Assembly: GCA_016789005.1 (NCBI GenBank)
Contig: JAEURA010000061.1
Coordinates: 1 to 43,529 of the forward strand
Direction: 5' to 3'
DNA length: 43,529 nt
Source: Anaerolineae bacterium
GTDB taxonomy: Bacteria > Chloroflexota > Anaerolineae > Aggregatilineales > Phototrophicaceae
A model generated the notes under the pieces. The model had not been told where the DNA came from, made no database searches, and worked only from the letters and a program-made list of their open reading frames with translations. Both the position numbers and the translations under genes were made by a program. Shown here piece by piece: positions 7,250-15,053 of the stretch. The first letter of the stretch is position 1. The number at the start of each line of letters is the position of its first letter.

Positions 7250-8674
7250 GAAGTTATTCCACAGCGACTGGTTCTGAACCTCGTGGTGGAACTGAATCTC
7301 CGACCGCTTGATCACGCTGCCGAGCAGGCGCGGGCAGCGGTCTGCCGAGGCGCGCTTGAGTTCAGCAAATTTCGCCTGCACATCCGCGCCGAGCAGTTGG
7401 GCGACCCAGGCGCTGCCGGCGAAATCGTCGATGGCATCATAGATGTTGTCCGGCAGGTACTTGCCGGTATCCAGCACGCGCTTGGCGGGCAGAGCGCCTT
7501 CGGTGCCGGTGCGCAGCAGCGCGTAGAGCACCAGATAGGGGTTGGCATCCGCGCCGACCGAGCGCACTTCGACGCGCGCCGAGCGGGAATTGCCGACCGG
7601 GATGCGGATCATACTGCCGCGATCCACCGGCGATGACTTGATCTGGTTGGGCGCTTCGTAGTGCGGGTCCAGGCGGCGGTAGGCATTGACGCTGGAATTC
7701 AGGATCAGGCAGATGTCACGGGCATGATTGAGCGTGCGGTGGATGAAATCCCAGGCAGTGGCGGAAATGCTCTCTGCGCCCGCCGCATCCCAGAAGATAT
7801 TCTTCCCGCCCTGCGAAATCGACAGATTGGTATGCATGCCGCTGCCGTTGACGCCGGCGACCGGCTTGGGCAGGAAACTGGCGGTCATGCCGCGCTGTTC
7901 GGCAACCTGACGGCACAGCAGCTTGTACAGCTGCACCTGATCGGCGGCGATCATCGCTTCGGCATAGGAGTAGTTCAGCTCGAACTGCGACGGCGCAACT
8001 TCGGGGTGATCTTTCTCATTCTCATAACCCAGCGCGCGCTGCCCTTCGGCGACGGCGTCGATGAAGCTGCGCAGCGGATCGCTCGGCAGTGAGTGATAGT
8101 AGCCGCCCTTGCCGACGAATTCCAGCTCGCGGGTATCGACGAACGCCTGCTCGGCACGGCTGCCCTTGAACAGAAAGCCCTCAATCTCGTTGGAAGCATT
8201 GAACGTCAGCCCTGCCGACGCCGCGCGCTCCTCGGTGTAGAGCTTCAGGCGAGAGCGGACGTCGGCAGCGAACGGCGCGCCGTCTTTTTCCAGGACCTCG
8301 CCGAAGACCAGCACCTTGCCCGGTCCGAACACATCGGACGGCAGCCAGTAGAAGGCGCTCCAGTCGATGGCAAGTCGCAGATCCGACTCTGCCTGCGCCG
8401 TGAAGCCGCGCACCGACGAGCCGTCAAAGGTCAGGTTGTCTGCCGCCTTGAGCAGGAACTTCTTATCATAGTCGAGCATGTGCAGCCTGCCCTCAAGATC
8501 GGTGAAGCACACGGTGACCGCCTTGATACGCTTTTCGTCGGTCAGGTACTTCATCCGCAGTTCCTGGATCTGATCGGCAGGAGTACGGGCGGCGCGCAGG
8601 CGCTTCGCTTCAAGATTCCATTCTTCCAACTGGTCGTACGGAAGCTCGAGGAATTCGCGCAGGGGGGTTGCCAT
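7247..8674 (-). CDS. glnA: Glutamine synthetase family protein
   Basis: A 475-residue type I-like glutamine synthetase that should join ammonia to glutamate with ATP in the cytoplasm. Signatures: FDGSSVRGF (83-91), the glutamate-rich site EVAPSQFELNY (225-235, where PSQ replaces the usual PGQ), the ATP/glutamate motif NGSGMHTN (276-283), and a long NSSVNAYRRLDPHYEAPNQI segment with the RIP and RVEVR stretches behind it. The C-terminal region has IYDAIDD where enterobacterial enzymes have the adenylylated NLYDLP tyrosine, so control by adenylylation is doubtful. A well spaced AAAGGA precedes the ATG. I cannot exclude a gamma-glutamyl-polyamine synthetase-type paralogue. The stop codon lies inside the repeat flanking a MITE-like element. 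Confidence 0.85.
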   Translation of the reverse strand: MATPLREFLELPYDQLEEWNLEAKRLRAARTPADQIQELRMKYLTDEKRIKAVTVCFTDLEGRLHMLDYDKKFLLKAADNLTFDGSSVRGFTAQAESDLRLAIDWSAFYWLPSDVFGPGKVLVFGEVLEKDGAPFAADVRSRLKLYTEERAASAGLTFNASNEIEGFLFKGSRAEQAFVDTRELEFVGKGGYYHSLPSDPLRSFIDAVAEGQRALGYENEKDHPEVAPSQFELNYSYAEAMIAADQVQLYKLLCRQVAEQRGMTASFLPKPVAGVNGSGMHTNLSISQGGKNIFWDAAGAESISATAWDFIHRTLNHARDICLILNSSVNAYRRLDPHYEAPNQIKSSPVDRGSMIRIPVGNSRSARVEVRSVGADANPYLVLYALLRTGTEGALPAKRVLDTGKYLPDNIYDAIDDFAGSAWVAQLLGADVQAKFAELKRASADRCPRLLGSVIKRSEIQFHHEVQNQSLWNNF

Positions 8675-8714
8675 GAGTCGGCATCCTTTCAGATGGATTC
8701 ACCAAACGCCCCGG

Positions 8715-8743
8715 ATCGTAGAAGATGCGGTCAGGGGATTCAA
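8715..8743 (-). promoter_or_regulatory. Promoter of the glutamine synthetase gene
   Basis: On the minus strand TTGAAT (8743-8738), 17 bases, then TACGAT (8720-8715). Transcription would start near 8708, giving a leader of about 34 bases that includes the AAAGGA ribosome site. Confidence 0.6.
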
Positions 8744-8936
8744 TCGGTTGAAATCACTAAGAATGGCGCCGTATTTTGAACAGAATCACCAAAGAATCGT
8801 CCGCAGACCTGTGTGTTGATCGCTGTTTTGTGGAAATGCTCCAACTTGTCCGCAGTGCGGATACTGCCCTGCAGCGCCGGATCATCACGGCAGGAGGAGA
8901 TCGTCCGGGACTTCATACAATATCGCCGCGCGCTCA

Positions 8937-8945
8937 TGATATAAT
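8937..8945 (+). promoter_or_regulatory. Extended -10 promoter of the glycosylation cluster
   Basis: TGATATAAT is a consensus -10 box (TATAAT, 8940-8945) with the TGn extension. No good -35 box is present, which fits extended -10 promoters. Start would be near 8952, ahead of the flippase-like gene. The rest of the gap 8744-8936 shows no gene. Confidence 0.6.
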
Positions 8946-8987
8946 GCGCCGGTTCGTCGGCACTTGCGCAAAGAACACCATCCTATC

Positions 8988-10040
8988 GTGTCAGAAACCG
9001 TGAAGAAATGGCGTATCGCCCTGGTGGGCGCGCTGATCAGCGCGGTCGTCCTGCTGTTCTTCCTGAGTCAGGTCGATCTTGCCGAGTTCGGCGACGCGCT
9101 GCGCAGCGCCCGCTTCGAGCTGCTGCCGCCGGTGGCGCTGCTGATCCTGCTGGGACTGGCGGCGCGCGCCGTGCGCTGGCGGGTGCTTCTGGGCGGATCG
9201 CTTTCCTACTGGCGCGCCTTCCACATCCTGAACGTCGCCTACCTGGCGAACGGCATCCTGCCGCTCCGCCTTGGCGAACTGGCGCGGGCATATCTTGCTT
9301 CGCGCCATCAGTCCGCACGCCAGTCGGACGCCATGCCAACCGGGCACGGCGTGCCCGTGCTGCAATCGCTCAGCACAGTGGTGGTGGAACGTCTGCTCGA
9401 CGTGCTGGCGGTGCTGGTGCTGCTGGGGCTGGCGCTCGGCTTCGCCCCCCTTCCCGACGTGCTGCGAGCCTCGGCGCTGCTCATGCTGCCGATGACCCTG
9501 CTCGGCTTTGCGGCGCTGGTGCTGCTGGCGGCGCGGCGCGAACCTGCGCTTGATCTGATCCGTCGGCTGGGGGCGCGCACCAGGCTCGAAAAGCGGTTCG
9601 ACCTGCCCGCGCTCGCCGCGCAGATTTTCGACGGACTCACCCCGCTGACCCAGTCCCGCGATGTCGCTCTGGCGCTGGTCTGGACGACGATCAGCTGGGT
9701 GTTCTCGGTCGCCAGCGGCTATGTGCTGATGCTGGCGTTCTATCCCCAGGGTGGGAGCATCGCCGCGACGCTGCTCTTCACGGCATCCGCGTCGTTTGCG
9801 GTGGCGGTTCCGGCAGTGCCGGGCAACCTGGGAACCTACGAAGCCTCCATCTGGGTGGGGCTGGCGGCGATGGGTTACGGAGAACCCCTGGCGACGGCGA
9901 CGGCGTTCGCGGTGACGATTCACGGCTTGAACCTGCTGATCAACGCCATCCTGGGCGGCATTGGCTTGACCGCCGAAGGCATGTCACTGGGCGAATTGAC
10001 TCAAGGGGTTCAGGCGCTGAATGTGTACAAGAGAGGTTAA
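8988..10040 (+). CDS. Flippase-like integral membrane protein (LPG_synthase_TM family)
   Basis: A 350-residue polytopic protein of the lysylphosphatidylglycerol synthase transmembrane / UPF0104 family (flippase-like domain), also found at the C-terminus of archaeal AglD. Family marks are RWRVLLGG early on, the GxLPLRLGELARAYLASR stretch, STVVVERLLDVLAVL, and VPAVPGNLGTYEASIWVGLAAMG near the C-terminus. About eight hydrophobic segments are visible. The family is linked to movement or transfer of lipid-linked substrates, but the exact activity is unsettled. I chose GTG 8988 (SETVKKWRIALVG); TTG 8964 is the alternative. Neither has a strong ribosome site. Residues about 108-125 hold a hydrophilic insert encoded partly by GGGCACGGCGTGCCC, a palindrome repeated in the next intergenic gap. 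Confidence 0.8.
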   Translation: MSETVKKWRIALVGALISAVVLLFFLSQVDLAEFGDALRSARFELLPPVALLILLGLAARAVRWRVLLGGSLSYWRAFHILNVAYLANGILPLRLGELARAYLASRHQSARQSDAMPTGHGVPVLQSLSTVVVERLLDVLAVLVLLGLALGFAPLPDVLRASALLMLPMTLLGFAALVLLAARREPALDLIRRLGARTRLEKRFDLPALAAQIFDGLTPLTQSRDVALALVWTTISWVFSVASGYVLMLAFYPQGGSIAATLLFTASASFAVAVPAVPGNLGTYEASIWVGLAAMGYGEPLATATAFAVTIHGLNLLINAILGGIGLTAEGMSLGELTQGVQALNVYKRG

Positions 10041-10097
10041 GGACATCGCGGACTCACCGAGGGCACGGCGTGCCCCGACCACCTACGACGGACGGCA

Positions 10098-11294
10098 ATG
10101 ACAGCGACGCAGGGTCTATCCCCGGCTGATCCGGGACAACTGAAGATTCTCATCTGCCTGCTCTACTACTTCCCGCATCGGACCGGATTGACGATTCACG
10201 TTCAGCGGGTTGCCGAGGAGCTGGTCCGCCGGGGGCATCACGTGACCGTGCTGACGGCGCGTTACAGCGACGATCTGCCGCGTGACGACATCCACATGCA
10301 TGAGGGCGTGCGCGTCGTTCGGCTGTGGGCGCCGATCCACATGAGCCGGGGCATGATCATGCCCGCCTACCCCTGGGCGGCGCTCAAACTGATGCTGGAA
10401 CACGACGTGGTGAGCGTACATACGCCCATGCTGGAAACAGCGCTGATCGCCCTCCTGTCCTTCCTCACCGGCACGAAGATCGTCGCCACGCATCACGGCG
10501 ATCTGATCCTGCCGAACGGCTTCATCAACCGCTTCATTCAGAACGCGATGTTCCTGATGTATCGTCTGCTGGCGAGCCGGGCGAGCCGCCTGCTGGCGTA
10601 CAGCCAGGATTACGCGCAGAATTCCTACTATCTGCGCCCCTTTCTGAAGAAGACATCGGTGGTCTACCCGCCGATCCAGATGCCGGCGCCGAACCCGGAA
10701 GCGGTCGCGCGGCTGCGCGCCCAATGGTCGCAGGATGGCGGACCGGTGATCGGCTTCGCCGGGCGGTTCGTCGAGGAAAAGCGCCCGGACCTGGCGATTC
10801 GCGCGCTGGAGGTGGTCAACCGCAGGTATCCCAGGGCGAGGCTGGTCTTCGCCGGCGAGTATGACATTAAGTACGAAGAGACCTGGCAGCGCCAGCAGCC
10901 GCTCGTGGGGCAGTATCGCCATCAGCTGGTCTTCCTGGGGCTGCTGAAAGAGCCGCAGGAGATGGCGGATTTCTTCGCCGCGTGTGATGTGCTGGTGCTG
11001 CCCAGCGATACCGAGTGTTTCGCTCTGGTGCAGGTCGAGGCGATGCTGTCTGGCACGCCGGTGGTGATGACGAACATCCCCGGTGGGCGCGTGCCGGTCA
11101 CGGAGACCGGCATGGGCTTGCTGGCTGCGCCTGGCGACGCGGTCAGCATCGGCGAGGCGCTGGTAGCGGTGCTGGATGATCCGGCGCGCTATCGCAAGAC
11201 CCGCGAACAAATCGCCGAGATTTTCTCCTTCAAAGAGACGGTAGATCGGTATGAACAACACTTCCGACAGCATGCAAAAAGACGCCGTTCGTAG
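10098..11294 (+). CDS. Family 4 glycosyltransferase
   Basis: A 398-residue GT-B enzyme that would transfer a nucleotide-activated sugar to a lipid carrier or glycan on the cytoplasmic side. The N-terminal half has the acceptor-side start ILICLLYYFPHRTGLTIHV and a VTVLTARY strand. The C-terminal half has GFAGRFVEEKRPDLAIRALE and the retaining GT4 signature EX7E at E306 and E314 (ECFALVQVE), followed by GTPVVMTNIPGGR. These point to a PimB/alpha-mannosyltransferase-like member, though the sugar is not readable. No membrane segment. It follows the flippase-like gene by 57 bases, and its end overlaps the methyltransferase start by 44 bases. Confidence 0.88.
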   Translation: MTATQGLSPADPGQLKILICLLYYFPHRTGLTIHVQRVAEELVRRGHHVTVLTARYSDDLPRDDIHMHEGVRVVRLWAPIHMSRGMIMPAYPWAALKLMLEHDVVSVHTPMLETALIALLSFLTGTKIVATHHGDLILPNGFINRFIQNAMFLMYRLLASRASRLLAYSQDYAQNSYYLRPFLKKTSVVYPPIQMPAPNPEAVARLRAQWSQDGGPVIGFAGRFVEEKRPDLAIRALEVVNRRYPRARLVFAGEYDIKYEETWQRQQPLVGQYRHQLVFLGLLKEPQEMADFFAACDVLVLPSDTECFALVQVEAMLSGTPVVMTNIPGGRVPVTETGMGLLAAPGDAVSIGEALVAVLDDPARYRKTREQIAEIFSFKETVDRYEQHFRQHAKRRRS

Positions 11295-12195
11295 CGCGAC
11301 GCCGGCGCGCTCTGCAGATGCCCCGCCTCGCCGCGACGAGGGCGCAGTTCCCCCGGAACTGATCGCCCGCATGACGCGCAACGAAGCCGACATGGCATTC
11401 AAGAAGCGCGTGCAGACCATCTTCGAATGGGTCCCCCCGCGCGACGGCATGCTCATCCTCGACATGCCCTGCGGGCGCGGCTTCTATCTGAACATGTACC
11501 GCTATGTCTGTGACGGCGTGCGGATGGTCGGCGGCGACCTCGACTGGGAGGTCATGCAGAAGGCAGATCGCAACATCGGTCATCTGCCGGACCTGCCGCT
11601 CGTCAACTGCAACATCTACGCGCTTCCTTTCCCCGATAACACCTTCGACGCGGTCCTCCTCTCGGAGGTACTGGAACATGTCGATGACGATGTAGGTGCG
11701 ATGCGCGAGGCGCTGCGTGTGCTCAAGCCGGGCGGCGTGGCGGCGATCACCGTCCCCAACGCCGATTACCCCTTCTGGTGGGACCCGATCAACCGCACGC
11801 TGGAATTCCTCTTCAAGCGTCCGATCCGCCAGGGGATGCTGGCGGGCATCTGGGCGAATCACGTCCGCCTGTACCGGCGCGACCTGCTGCGTGAGCGCGT
11901 CATCCAGGCAGGTTTCATCCTGGAAGAAGAGCGCGCCTTCACCCATGACAGCTTCCCATTCATCCATAATATCGTGTACGGTATTGGCAAGCCTCTGCTG
12001 GAATCGGGATTGCTGCCAGATGAAGCGGTGCGCGCCGCCGACCGCACCCGTTTCGATCACAATGACGGCAGCCTGTCCAACCCGATCAACTTCGGCGTGG
12101 CGCTGTTCAACTGGTTTGACCGGAAGAACGTCCTGAACGAAGCGCCGGGCAGATCGACGGTCAATCTGGCGGCGAAAGCGCGCAAACCGGGGTAG
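11251..12195 (+). CDS. Class I SAM-dependent methyltransferase
   Basis: A 314-residue Rossmann-fold methyltransferase. Motif I is LILDMPCGRGFYL (68-80), the acidic end of strand 2 is GGDLDWEVM (94-102), and FDAVLLSEVLEHVDD (132-146) is motif II of the Methyltransf_11 type. LRVLKPGGVAAITVPN follows as the next strand. The substrate is probably a sugar or lipid-linked glycan given the GT4 gene in front, but this is inference. The start ATG lies 44 bases inside the preceding gene, so translation is coupled. The N-terminal 35 residues are hydrophilic and possibly disordered. Soluble protein. Confidence 0.85.
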   Translation: MNNTSDSMQKDAVRSATPARSADAPPRRDEGAVPPELIARMTRNEADMAFKKRVQTIFEWVPPRDGMLILDMPCGRGFYLNMYRYVCDGVRMVGGDLDWEVMQKADRNIGHLPDLPLVNCNIYALPFPDNTFDAVLLSEVLEHVDDDVGAMREALRVLKPGGVAAITVPNADYPFWWDPINRTLEFLFKRPIRQGMLAGIWANHVRLYRRDLLRERVIQAGFILEEERAFTHDSFPFIHNIVYGIGKPLLESGLLPDEAVRAADRTRFDHNDGSLSNPINFGVALFNWFDRKNVLNEAPGRSTVNLAAKARKPG

Positions 12196-12322
12196 CGCCG
12201 GAACCATGCGCGGCAGCCTGTGCAGGACGCAGCGCGCAAAAGCGATGATGCAGGGGCGCGGTGTTCTGCGCCAACGTTGGGCGATGACGAAGCAGCAGGC
12301 AGACCGGAAGCAAGAGGGGGCT

Positions 12323-14995
12323 ATGGTTCCTGAACATCCTTCGGAAGGCGCGATGCCTGACCGGGACGCTGTGCCCGAAACGAACCCATCGGAGGCGATC
12401 TCCGCTTCCGCCGAGCCTGCGCCGGAGCAGCAGATCTCCGCTCCGCCGGTGCGCGACTTCGAGGACCTGACCCTGGCGGAAGCGGCGCGGCTGCTCGTGC
12501 GCCGTCCGTTCGCCACCCTCGGCGCACTGATCGCCGTCTCGCGCGCTCCGGCTGAAATCCTGGAAGAAGCGCACGAGCCTTCCATCTTTGCACCGCGTCG
12601 TGCTGCCGCTGCGCCCTCGGCTCATGTCGCCGCTGCGATGGCGGCGCGCCCGAAGGTGCATGAGCCGGTCCGGTACGACGAGGCGGCTGCCGGTGTAACC
12701 GCCGACGAAGCGGTGCTCGCGCCTGCGCAGCACGACCTGCCACCCGCTGACCTGGATACCGCCGCCGCTGTGCCGACCGGGGTGCGCGCCGCGCGTCTCG
12801 TCCTGCGCGGCGCTGCGCTGGCAGCCGCGCTGATCGGCAGTCTGGATATGGCTCTGGTAGAGGTGCGCACCGATTACGGCTACCTGGAGCACGGGCTGCC
12901 GCTGCTTGCCCTCGCCTTCGCGCTGTGGCTCGTCGCCGAAGCGCTGCCGTTCCTGTCCCGCCTGGTGCGGCGTGTCGGACGCGATGAAGGCAGCATGATG
13001 ATCACCCCATTCCGCTGCGACGATATGGCGCTTCTGCCCCTGACCGTCGGGCGGCTCTTCGCCGTCGTACTGACTTTCGCCGGAGCGCTCGGCGCTTTCC
13101 TCTGGAATTCCGGCAACCAGTTCACACTGCAAGGCATCGCCGCCTGGTTCGTCACCATCCTGGCGGCGGTCTGGGCGCTTGCGCCCGAAGGCTGGTCGCC
13201 GCAGCACCTTCTGCCGAACCTCATCCGGGCGCTGCGCCGGACGCACATCGAACTCAGCCCGTCGCTGCTGGCGCTGGTGCTGATCCTGGTCGTGGGCGCG
13301 TACTTCCGCTTCAGCGACCTGCCAGGGACGCCGCCGGAGATGACCAGCGACCACGTCGAAAAGGTCCTGGATGTCGCCGGCATCTTCGACGGGCGCACCA
13401 ACATCTTCTTCGCCAACAACGGCGGGCGCGAATCGCTGCACTTCTACTTCGCGGCGCTGCTGTCGCTGCTGCCGGGGCTGGAGATCGACTTCACCCTGCT
13501 GAAAGTCGCCACCGCGGTCGAAGGCATGATCACCCTGGTCGTCCTGTACTGGGCGGGGCGGGAGATCGTCGGCAAAGGGGATAAGCAGCTGGGCGAAGTC
13601 GTCGGCTTGCTGCTGGCGGCATTCGTCGCAATCAGCGCCTGGCATGTGTTCCTGAGCCGCATCGGGCTGCGCATCGGGCTGACGACGCTGTTTTCAGCGC
13701 TGGTCATCACCTTCCTGGTGCGCGGGCTGCGCTACAACCGCCGATGGGACTTCCTTTACGCCGGACTCGCCTTCGGCTTCGGGCTGTACGGCTATCAGGT
13801 CATGCGCATCTTCCCCATCGTCATCGCCGCCGCCGGCGTGATCGGGCTGCTGGTCGGCGCGGCGTCCGGGCGAGTGCGGGTGACGCTGCTGGGCAATCTG
13901 GCGGGACTGGCGGTGATCGCGGCGGCAATCTTCATCCCGCTGTTCCGCTATTCGGTCGAGTTCCCCAACGATTTCTGGAACCGTTCGGCGACCCGCATCC
14001 TCGGCGACGAGATCAACCAGCAGATGGACGAGAACGGCAACCTGGTGCGGCGCACACCGACGCTTCAGGAGCAGATCGACGTGCTGATCGCCGTCCTGCC
14101 CAATCTGCAGATGAACGTTCGCAACGCTCTGCTGTCGTTCCACTGGAAGGGCGATGTCACCTGGCTGCACAATTCGCCCAATCAGCCGACGCTCGACGCC
14201 TTCTCTGGGGCGCTGCTGATGGTCGGGCTGGCAGCGTGGCTGGGGCGCGCGGCGCGCCGGGGCGACCCCGGCGACTGGTTCCTGCTGGCGGCGACCGTCA
14301 TCCTCATGCTGCCGACGGTGCTGGCGCTGGCGATCACCATCGAGAACCCCAGTCACACCCGCATGAGCGGGATGATTCCTGGCATCTACCTGATGGTCGC
14401 CCTGCCTCTGGGGGCGCTGGCGCTCGATCTGTGGCGGCTGGCTGGGCGCGCCGGGGCGCTGGCGGCGACCGCTGGATGCGTCGTGCTGATCGGGCTGAGC
14501 TTCAACAGCAACGCCGTGAATTACTTCGTCCTTTATCGCGCTTCGTACCTGCAAAGCGCGCTGCCCTACAGCGAAGGCGGGCGTGAGCTGCGCCGCTTCG
14601 CAGCCGACGAAGGCAATGGCTACGGCAACGCCTTCATCCTGGCATACCCCTACTGGTGGGATCATCGGGCGTTGGGCATCGCCGGCGGCGCGCCGCGCTG
14701 GTCAAACACCATCCTGCGCACCGAGGATATCGCCATGACGCTGCGCAGCGGGCTGACTCGCGACGCCGCCGATCCTTTCGCGCTCGATCCCAGTCACGAC
14801 CTGCTCTTCTTCCTGTCTACCGACGACGAAGCCGGGTCGCTGTGGCTGGCGCAGCATTTCCCCGCTTCCTTCGAGACGCGCATGACCACCTATATGCCGC
14901 GCGAATACGATCTGGTGCGGGTTCCCGCGCCGGGCTTGGATGCGCTGAACGCGATTTTTGTTGAGGCAGGGTTTGACCCTGTCGCGGCGCGCTGA
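12323..14995 (+). CDS. GT39-like polytopic glycosyltransferase with long cytoplasmic N-terminus
   Basis: An approximately 890-residue membrane protein. The first about 150 residues are hydrophilic, rich in Ala, Glu and Pro. About 13 hydrophobic segments follow, then a soluble tail. A GT39/PMT-like core starts at about residue 310: PPEMTSDHVEKVLDVAGIF holds the first-loop acid motif, with D343 followed by H344 where PMT proteins have DE. It continues with SRIGLRIGLTTLF and YNRRWDFLYAGLAFGFGLYGYQVMR. Such enzymes use a polyprenyl-phosphate sugar on the outer face. Start choice is weak: ATG 12323 has AGAGGGGG just upstream, while ATGs at 12206 and 12284 would add 39 or 13 basic residues. Same operon as the genes on either side. 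Confidence 0.75.
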   Translation: MVPEHPSEGAMPDRDAVPETNPSEAISASAEPAPEQQISAPPVRDFEDLTLAEAARLLVRRPFATLGALIAVSRAPAEILEEAHEPSIFAPRRAAAAPSAHVAAAMAARPKVHEPVRYDEAAAGVTADEAVLAPAQHDLPPADLDTAAAVPTGVRAARLVLRGAALAAALIGSLDMALVEVRTDYGYLEHGLPLLALAFALWLVAEALPFLSRLVRRVGRDEGSMMITPFRCDDMALLPLTVGRLFAVVLTFAGALGAFLWNSGNQFTLQGIAAWFVTILAAVWALAPEGWSPQHLLPNLIRALRRTHIELSPSLLALVLILVVGAYFRFSDLPGTPPEMTSDHVEKVLDVAGIFDGRTNIFFANNGGRESLHFYFAALLSLLPGLEIDFTLLKVATAVEGMITLVVLYWAGREIVGKGDKQLGEVVGLLLAAFVAISAWHVFLSRIGLRIGLTTLFSALVITFLVRGLRYNRRWDFLYAGLAFGFGLYGYQVMRIFPIVIAAAGVIGLLVGAASGRVRVTLLGNLAGLAVIAAAIFIPLFRYSVEFPNDFWNRSATRILGDEINQQMDENGNLVRRTPTLQEQIDVLIAVLPNLQMNVRNALLSFHWKGDVTWLHNSPNQPTLDAFSGALLMVGLAAWLGRAARRGDPGDWFLLAATVILMLPTVLALAITIENPSHTRMSGMIPGIYLMVALPLGALALDLWRLAGRAGALAATAGCVVLIGLSFNSNAVNYFVLYRASYLQSALPYSEGGRELRRFAADEGNGYGNAFILAYPYWWDHRALGIAGGAPRWSNTILRTEDIAMTLRSGLTRDAADPFALDPSHDLLFFLSTDDEAGSLWLAQHFPASFETRMTTYMPREYDLVRVPAPGLDALNAIFVEAGFDPVAAR

Positions 14996-15053
14996 GGAGA
15001 ATAGATGTTGCCTTTGTATAACTCGCAGAAACCCTGAGTTCGAGACGGCGGCT

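Noticed and set aside
7111..7250. Possible CRISPR or tandem repeat
   Set aside because: The repeats are inverted, not regularly spaced direct repeats; no array exists anywhere in the window.
8744..8936. Possible small RNA or short gene between the glutamine synthetase and flippase-like genes
   Set aside because: No terminator-like hairpin, no convincing reading frame; only promoter elements at the edges.
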